A stretch of 64,000 nucleotides of DNA from CALGYY01 sp963678485 (GTDB lineage: Bacteria; Bacteroidota; Bacteroidia; Bacteroidales; CAIWKO01), in contig OY782882.1 in NCBI GenBank assembly GCA_963678485.1, positions 4,216,001 through 4,280,000 on the forward strand. Reading direction: 5' to 3'. The notes under the pieces are model-generated. The model was not told the DNA's origin. It made no database searches and saw only the letters and a list, made by a program, of their open reading frames with translations. Position 1 is the stretch's first letter. Every line of letters begins with the position of its first letter. Shown here in pieces: positions 58,742 to 64,000 of this stretch. The position numbers and the translations under genes were made by a program.

Positions 58742-61700
58742 TTAGTATTTAATTACAATGAATCCGTTAGCTGGCTTCTTTCCATCCTTGTGGTAATCCA
58801 GTATGTAGAAGTAGGTGCCCGGTACCAGCTTGTCTCTGCCAATACTCATAAGTCCTGCACTTGGTGTTCCATCCCATGAATTGTCATAACCCTTCATGAA
58901 GAACACTTTATCTCCCCAGCGATTGAAAACCGTGAATTCATTATCCGGGTATTCTTCTATTCCAGGAATGACAAACTTATCATTGATACCATCACCATCA
59001 GGCGAGAAGCCCTGAGGAATGTCAAGATCAGCAGGTGTCAGCAGTACAGGTGTGGACTCAGTTACATCGATCTGGCAGATGTAGCCATTGTTTGAAGTAT
59101 CCCCAACAGTGTGTCCTGAGATGTTATGTGCATGGCCCATGGCAAGGTTAAAGAAGGTCTGCGGTGCGCCATATACCACAACATTAACAGTGAAGGTGAC
59201 TGTTGCTATCTCACCAATGTTCAGGAAGCTTGCCTGACTATCCAGAAGGTCAATGTCAGTTTTACCATTGAAATTGGTGTTCGACATCAACGAACTGTTT
59301 GAATACGGTGGCTCTGCAATGCTGAATGTTGCCGGCATCGGGAAGGTTGTATTCAAATCGTCAGTTAACTGGACATTGTATAAAATCTCATTGCCCTGGT
59401 TCTCTGCCGTCACAATGTAGGTGATGTTGAAGCTACCATCAGGCATTGGAACAACCTGAGATACCGCTTTTGCAATGGCAAGTCTGGAATTACTGACGAA
59501 TGTAACATCAATAAAGACTGTTGCAATGGTGCATGCTGCATTCGAATCACAGACCTGGTAATCGAACTGATCTGGTCCATAGTAGGCCGAATCCGGAGTG
59601 TAGGTGACCTCACCAGTTATTGGATCAACAACCACACTTCCATGTGATGGAGCACTGATTACAATCACAGATGCAGGATCAAGGTTGTTGTCGCAATCAA
59701 TGTCATTTGCAAGTACATCAACCACCACAGATACATTCATCGGTGTGCTTGCAGAATCGTTGACCGCAAGTGGTGAGCCAAGGACAGTGATAAGTTGTGT
59801 GCAGGATGATGTATCACCATTTTCGTAAACTGCCCACCAGGTCACTGACGTAGTTCCTACGTTATAGAATCCACTTGCGCTGTCAGTACCATTAATGCTG
59901 TTGGTAACCGAAACCACACACGAGCTGGAAACATTGAGGACTGGTTGAGGTACTTTAATATATACCTGGCATAATCCAGAGAAAGTACTTTGAATGATAT
60001 CTCCAGGGCAAACCAGTGTTGGATTTGGAGTAACTGTGAGCACCATTGATCCAATAACATCAGAGCAAGGATATGCAGCATAGCCAACCAAAGTGAGTGT
60101 GACTGACCCGGCAATTGCATCTGATGGTCCGGGTGTGTACACTGTATTTAACACACTGCTATCACTGAAGGTTCCGCTTCCTGATGTCATCCATTGCAGT
60201 GAAGTGTAATGGCTGGCTGTAGCATCAGTTAATGTGTATGCTACACCTTCGCAGGTAATGCCGTTTGATCCTGCACTTACAGTTGCTTGTTTGTTGATGT
60301 ATAGAATCATTGAGTCAACAGCATCAATACATGCATTGGCTGCTGTAGCATACAGTACTAAAGTTACACTGCCTGCATTAATATCAGCAACACCAGGTGT
60401 ATAGATAGTATTGAGTACGGCTGGGTTACCAAATGTACCCGTTCCTGTTGTTGTCCAATTAAGGCTTACATAGTTTGAAGCGCTTGCGCTAAGCAGGTCA
60501 AATCCTGAGGTTTCACAAATAGTCGTATCCGGACCTGCATTGGCAGTTGCTTGCTTATTGATAGTAAGTATCATGACATCACTAGCATTTGCACAAGGTG
60601 CTGCTGAGTATGCAGTAAGTGTCAATGTAACCGTTCCTGCTGCAATGTCCGCTGCACTTGGAGTGTATACGGCATTAATTGCAGTGTCATCATCAAAGGT
60701 GCCACTTCCACTACTTGTCCATAACAGATCTATCGCATTTGTGGTAGTTGCTGATGGTATAAAGGTCGAGCCTTCACAGATTGTCGCATCTTGTCCAGCG
60801 TCTGCATATGCCTGATCCTTGATCAAAAGCTCCATATCATCGCTTACGGTCAGGCAAGGAGCCGCACTCTGAGCTGTCAGAGTCAATGTGACACTACCAT
60901 CAGAAATATCAGCAACACTAGGTGTATAAATAGGATGCAAAATAGTGCTGTTACTGAAGGTTCCTGTTCCACTGGTCGTCCAGACAATACTTGTTGCATA
61001 GGTGGTCGTAGCATCAGTGATTGCAAAGGCACTTCCTTCACAGATTACACTATCCATACCTGCGCTGATTACAGCTTGTCTGTTGATTGTCAGTCTAACG
61101 ATGTCAGTTGTGGCAACACACGGACTAGCTGATTGTGCTGTCAGTGTAAGGATTACTGAACCTGCATCAATGTCATCTGCACTTGGTGTGTACACTGTAT
61201 TGATAAGGGTATCATCGCTGAATGTTCCGGTACCACTGGTCGTCCAAAGAATACCGGTGGCGTTGGTAGCTGTTGCATCCGGTGCAAAGGTTGATCCTTC
61301 GCAGATTGTAGCATCAGTACCAGCTTCAATAACTGAGGTGTTTACAATGGTCAGTACCATATCGTCCGTTGCATTTACGCAAGGTACAAGTGGTAATGCA
61401 GTCATTGTAAGAGTGACGCTTCCTGCAGCAATATCAGCAGCACTTGGAGTGTAAATTGGATTCAGTGCAAGAGCATTGCTGAATGTTCCCGTTCCTGAAG
61501 TTGTCCAGTATAAGCTGGCATAATTCAGTGCAGTCGCATCGCTCAATGTATAGTTAGAGTTGCCGCAAATCGTGGCATCCGGACCTACATTGGATACAGC
61601 CAGACGGTTCAGTCTTAACTTCATGGTGTCTGACACACTTACGCAAGGAGCGTCAGAAGTCAGATTCAATATAAGGTAAACATTACCGTCAGCGATATCG

Positions 61701-64000
61701 GCAGCACTCGGAGCATAGGTTGCATGAAGCATACTAGCATCGTCAAATGTACCTGTGCCGGTTGTTGTCCAGTTCAAGGAAGTATAGAACTGTGCCGATG
61801 AGCCACTCAGCATATAAGTAGAGGTTTCGCAGATGACATCGTCATATCCTGCAAAAACTACTGCTTGCCTGCTAATATCCAGTGTCATGGTATCTGAAAC
61901 ATTAGGACAAGGTGAGTTTGCAGTAACATTCAATGTGAGTACCACGCTTCCCGATACTACATCACTGAAACTTGGAGTGTAAATCGGATTCATATCCTGC
62001 TCATTGGTGAAATATCCAGATCCACTGGTAGTCCAGACAAGCGCTGCATAATTTTGTGCAGCAGCAGTGCTCAGAACATAATTGGATCCTTCACAAATAT
62101 TAGCATCCACACCTGCTTCAACAACAATTTGCTTCTTAATCGTGAGTCTAACGATATCAGTTGTGGCAACACACGGACTAGCTGATTGTGCTGTCAGTGT
62201 AAGGATTACTGAACCTGCATCAATGTCATCTGCACTTGGTGTGTAGACTGTATTGATTAATGTATCGTTGCTGAAGGTTCCTGTACCACTGGTCGTCCAA
62301 AGAATACCGGTGGCGTTGGTAGCTGTTGCATCCGGTGCAAAGGTTGATCCTTCGCAGATTGTAGCATCAGTACCAGCTTCAATAACTGAGGTGTTTACAA
62401 TGGTCAGTACCATATCGTCCGTTGCATTTACGCAAGGTACAAGTGGTAGTGCGGTCATTGTAAGAGTGACGCTTCCTGCAGCAATATCCGCAGCACTTGG
62501 GGTGTAAATTGGATTCAGTGCAAGAGCATTGCTGAATGTTCCAGTTCCTGAAGTTGTCCAGTATAAGCTGGCATAATTCAGTGCAGTCGCATCGCTCAAT
62601 GTATAGTTAGAGTTGCCGCAAATCGTGGCATCCGGACCTACATTGGATACAGCTAGACGGTTCAGTCTTAACTTCATGGTGTCTGACACACTTACGCAAG
62701 GAGCGTCAGAAGTCAGATTCAATATGAGGTAAACATTACCGTCAGCGATATCGGCAGCACTCGGAGCATAGGTTGCATGAAGCATACTAGCATCGTCAAA
62801 TGTACCTGTGCCAGTTGTTGTCCAGTTCAAGGAAGTATAGAACTGTGCCGATGAACCACTCAGCGTATAAGTTGAGGTTTCACAGATTACATCATCAAAT
62901 CCTGCAAATGCCAAGGCCTGTCTGCTAATATCTAATGTCATAGTATCTGATACATTAGGACAAGGTGAGTTTGCACTGATATTAAATGTGAGTACTACAC
63001 TTCCGGAAACGATATCGCTAAAGCTTGGAGTGTAAATAGGATTCATATCCTGCTCGTTTGTGAAGTAGCCAGATCCGCTGGTTGTCCAGACAAGCGCTGA
63101 ATAATTCGAGGCGGAAGCAGCATTCAAAACATAATTAGATCCTTCACAAATCGTGGCATCAGATCCAGCTGTCAATACAATTTGTTTCTGAATCGTGAGT
63201 ACCATTGCATCACTAGCAGCAACACAAGGAGCAGCGCTCTGAGCAGTGAGGGTCAGTGTGACTGAACCAGCTGCGATGTCTGCTACGCTTGGAGTATAGA
63301 CAGCGTTTACATCTTCATCGTCACTGAATGATCCCGTACCACTGGTAGTCCAGAGGATACTGGTTGCATTAGTGGTGACCGCTGATAAAGTATAAGTTCC
63401 GGTCTCACAGATAGCAGCATCAACACCTGCGTTCACTACCGCCTGGTTCATGATATTGAGTACCATGGCATCGCTTGCAGCAACGCAAGGAGCAGCGCTT
63501 TGTGCAGTGAGGGTCAGTGTGACTGAACCTGCTGCAACGTCTGCTGCGCTTGGAGTGTAGATCGGGTGTAAGCTTGAGCTATTACTGAATGTACCTGTAC
63601 CACTGGTAGTCCAGAGGATGCTGGTGGTGTTGGCAGAAGACGAACCGCTAATGGTGTAGGTTCCGCTCTGACAGATGTCAGCATCAGCACCAGCACTTAC
63701 GATAGCTTGCTTGTTAATGGTGAGTACCATTGCATCACTGGCAGCAATACAAGGAGCAGCACTTTGTGCAGTGAGGGTTAAGGTCACTGAACCAGCTGTA
63801 ATGTCTGCTGCACTTGGAGTATAGACTGCACCAGCCAGGGTGTCATTATCGAATGTGCCTGTTCCACTGGTAGTCCAGAGGATACTGGTTGCATTAGATG
63901 TAACTGCACTCAGTGTATAAGTTCCGGTCTCACAGATAGCAGCATCCACACCTGCGTTTACTACGGCCTGGTTCATAATGTTGAGCACCATGGCATCGCT
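58742..64000 (-). CDS. Giant repeat adhesin, T9SS type B sorting domain (5' end outside the window)
   Basis: The reading frame is open to the right edge, so only the C-terminal 1752 residues are seen. They hold at least 15 repeats of about 88 residues with a consensus QA-V-AG-DATICEGSTY, TSILWTTSGTGTFS, PIYTPSAADIAAGSVTLTL, each with paired Cys (ICE, APC). Next come a HYR-like domain (TLVCPGDI...SVTWWAVYENGDTSSC), a cadherin-like domain (VVVDVLANDIDC...GEVTYTPD), a DUF11 domain, and the gliding-associated type B sorting domain (FSPDGDGINDKFVIPGI, FNRWGDKVF, W-GTP, GTYFYILDY). Repeats 4-7 and 8-11 are a long duplication (1053 bp apart). Likely secreted by the T9SS with the adjacent PorP/SprF. 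Confidence 0.88.
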   Translation of the reverse strand, partial: SDAMVLNIMNQAVVNAGVDAAICETGTYTLSAVTSNATSILWTTSGTGTFDNDTLAGAVYTPSAADITAGSVTLTLTAQSAAPCIAASDAMVLTINKQAIVSAGADADICQSGTYTISGSSSANTTSILWTTSGTGTFSNSSSLHPIYTPSAADVAAGSVTLTLTAQSAAPCVAASDAMVLNIMNQAVVNAGVDAAICETGTYTLSAVTTNATSILWTTSGTGSFSDDEDVNAVYTPSVADIAAGSVTLTLTAQSAAPCVAASDAMVLTIQKQIVLTAGSDATICEGSNYVLNAASASNYSALVWTTSGSGYFTNEQDMNPIYTPSFSDIVSGSVVLTFNISANSPCPNVSDTMTLDISRQALAFAGFDDVICETSTYTLSGSSAQFYTSLNWTTTGTGTFDDASMLHATYAPSAADIADGNVYLILNLTSDAPCVSVSDTMKLRLNRLAVSNVGPDATICGNSNYTLSDATALNYASLYWTTSGTGTFSNALALNPIYTPSAADIAAGSVTLTMTALPLVPCVNATDDMVLTIVNTSVIEAGTDATICEGSTFAPDATATNATGILWTTSGTGTFSNDTLINTVYTPSADDIDAGSVILTLTAQSASPCVATTDIVRLTIKKQIVVEAGVDANICEGSNYVLSTAAAQNYAALVWTTSGSGYFTNEQDMNPIYTPSFSDVVSGSVVLTLNVTANSPCPNVSDTMTLDISRQAVVFAGYDDVICETSTYMLSGSSAQFYTSLNWTTTGTGTFDDASMLHATYAPSAADIADGNVYLILNLTSDAPCVSVSDTMKLRLNRLAVSNVGPDATICGNSNYTLSDATALNYASLYWTTSGTGTFSNALALNPIYTPSAADIAAGSVTLTMTALPLVPCVNATDDMVLTIVNTSVIEAGTDATICEGSTFAPDATATNATGILWTTSGTGTFSDDTLINTVYTPSADDIDAGSVILTLTAQSASPCVATTDIVRLTINRQAVISAGMDSVICEGSAFAITDATTTYATSIVWTTSGTGTFSNSTILHPIYTPSVADISDGSVTLTLTAQSAAPCLTVSDDMELLIKDQAYADAGQDATICEGSTFIPSATTTNAIDLLWTSSGSGTFDDDTAINAVYTPSAADIAAGTVTLTLTAYSAAPCANASDVMILTINKQATANAGPDTTICETSGFDLLSASASNYVSLNWTTTGTGTFGNPAVLNTIYTPGVADINAGSVTLVLYATAANACIDAVDSMILYINKQATVSAGSNGITCEGVAYTLTDATASHYTSLQWMTSGSGTFSDSSVLNTVYTPGPSDAIAGSVTLTLVGYAAYPCSDVIGSMVLTVTPNPTLVCPGDIIQSTFSGLCQVYIKVPQPVLNVSSSCVVSVTNSINGTDSASGFYNVGTTSVTWWAVYENGDTSSCTQLITVLGSPLAVNDSASTPMNVSVVVDVLANDIDCDNNLDPASVIVISAPSHGSVVVDPITGEVTYTPDSAYYGPDQFDYQVCDSNAACTIATVFIDVTFVSNSRLAIAKAVSQVVPMPDGSFNITYIVTAENQGNEILYNVQLTDDLNTTFPMPATFSIAEPPYSNSSLMSNTNFNGKTDIDLLDSQASFLNIGEIATVTFTVNVVVYGAPQTFFNLAMGHAHNISGHTVGDTSNNGYICQIDVTESTPVLLTPADLDIPQGFSPDGDGINDKFVIPGIEEYPDNEFTVFNRWGDKVFFMKGYDNSWDGTPSAGLMSIGRDKLVPGTYFYILDYHKDGKKPANGFIVIKY
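61087..63193. repeat. 1053-bp tandem duplication inside the giant adhesin
   Basis: Two adjacent copies, about 61087-62139 and 62140-63193, align at an offset of 1053 bp (351 codons). For example, an identical stretch beginning ATACCGGTGG occurs at 61251 and 62304. Each copy spans four protein repeats (NTSV, RLAV, RQA and KQIV types). Identity is very high in the middle and lower toward one end, and the offset preserves the reading frame. Confidence 0.85.

Noticed and set aside
58742..64000. Separate genes on the plus strand within the adhesin, for example 61002-61454 and 62253-62507
   Set aside because: They are the complement of the repeats and share each other's sequence because the minus-strand repeats do.
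1..64000. tRNA, rRNA, insertion sequence or prophage
   Set aside because: No cloverleaf-like CCA-ending sequence, rRNA signature, transposase motif, terminal inverted repeat pair or phage gene was recognised. A dedicated scan could still find a short RNA missed by eye.

Overview
The window looks like chromosome from a free-living Bacteroidota bacterium, probably one with a type IX secretion system (T9SS) and possibly gliding. Four lines of evidence support this: many secreted proteins end in T9SS type A or type B (gliding-associated) sorting domains; an adhesin / PorP-SprF / OmpA-PD40 gene module is present; lineage-typical families occur (Thx with an extended tail, DUF2027-Smr, SprB repeats, choice-of-anchor L, Cys-rich ArsM with an ArsF-like thioredoxin-fold protein); and several genes are preceded by the Bacteroidota promoter pattern TTG-N18..20-TAnnTTTG. 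No tRNA, rRNA, CRISPR array, insertion sequence or prophage gene was seen.

Layout. 0.2-4.2 kb: housekeeping genes on the plus strand (TPR membrane protein, ribH, fmt, HU, trmH-like, thx). 4.2-6.9 kb: a minus-strand pair, MurD2-like ligase and MurL-like epimerase, which would give an alternative route to D-glutamate in peptidoglycan. 7.0-9.8 kb: a nine-repeat FN3-like secreted protein. 10.2-14.5 kb: yqgE/algH, a 7-bp tandem repeat, a small secreted protein, a TonB-dependent receptor and a flavin-binding PPOX-fold protein. 14.5-22.9 kb: a long run of minus-strand genes containing poly-gamma-glutamate synthesis genes (pgsB, pgsC, pgsW-like), a two-domain secreted protein, an LVIVD propeller lipoprotein, an outer-membrane barrel and a gingipain-like C25 protein whose catalytic His is replaced. 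23-35.7 kb: two very large T9SS cargo proteins (1625 and 2546 residues; the second carries about 25 SprB repeats). 35.8-37.6 kb: arsenic resistance (arsM, arsC, ArsF-like), with a clear promoter overlapped by a perfect inverted repeat. 37.6-42.4 kb: an HD-domain protein, then a compact fatty-acid/polyketide-like cluster (3-hydroxyacyl-CoA dehydrogenase, ketosynthase, acyl carrier protein, AcpS-type phosphopantetheinyl transferase, and an acyltransferase-like protein lacking the malonyl-binding Arg). 42.4-46.5 kb: a B12-binding radical SAM protein, a small membrane protein with an ECF sigma factor, an EXPERA (TMEM97/EBP-like) membrane protein and an SDR. 46.6-55.3 kb: CAP-domain lipoprotein, coiled-coil lipoprotein, C1 peptidase, DUF2027-Smr, GT-C-like membrane protein, M48 peptidase with a beta-barrel partner, and a secreted protein. 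55.5-64 kb: OmpA/PD40 protein, PorP/SprF protein and the 3' part of a giant repeat adhesin that runs off the right edge.

How it fits together. Most of the window builds or decorates the cell surface: T9SS cargo, surface polymer, outer-membrane receptors and proteases. The most interesting leads are the KS-ACP-PPTase-AT cluster with its unusual acyltransferase, the poly-gamma-glutamate locus embedded among outer-membrane genes, the arsC promoter/operator, and the EXPERA protein. All functional calls come from reading motifs by eye; no database search was run.
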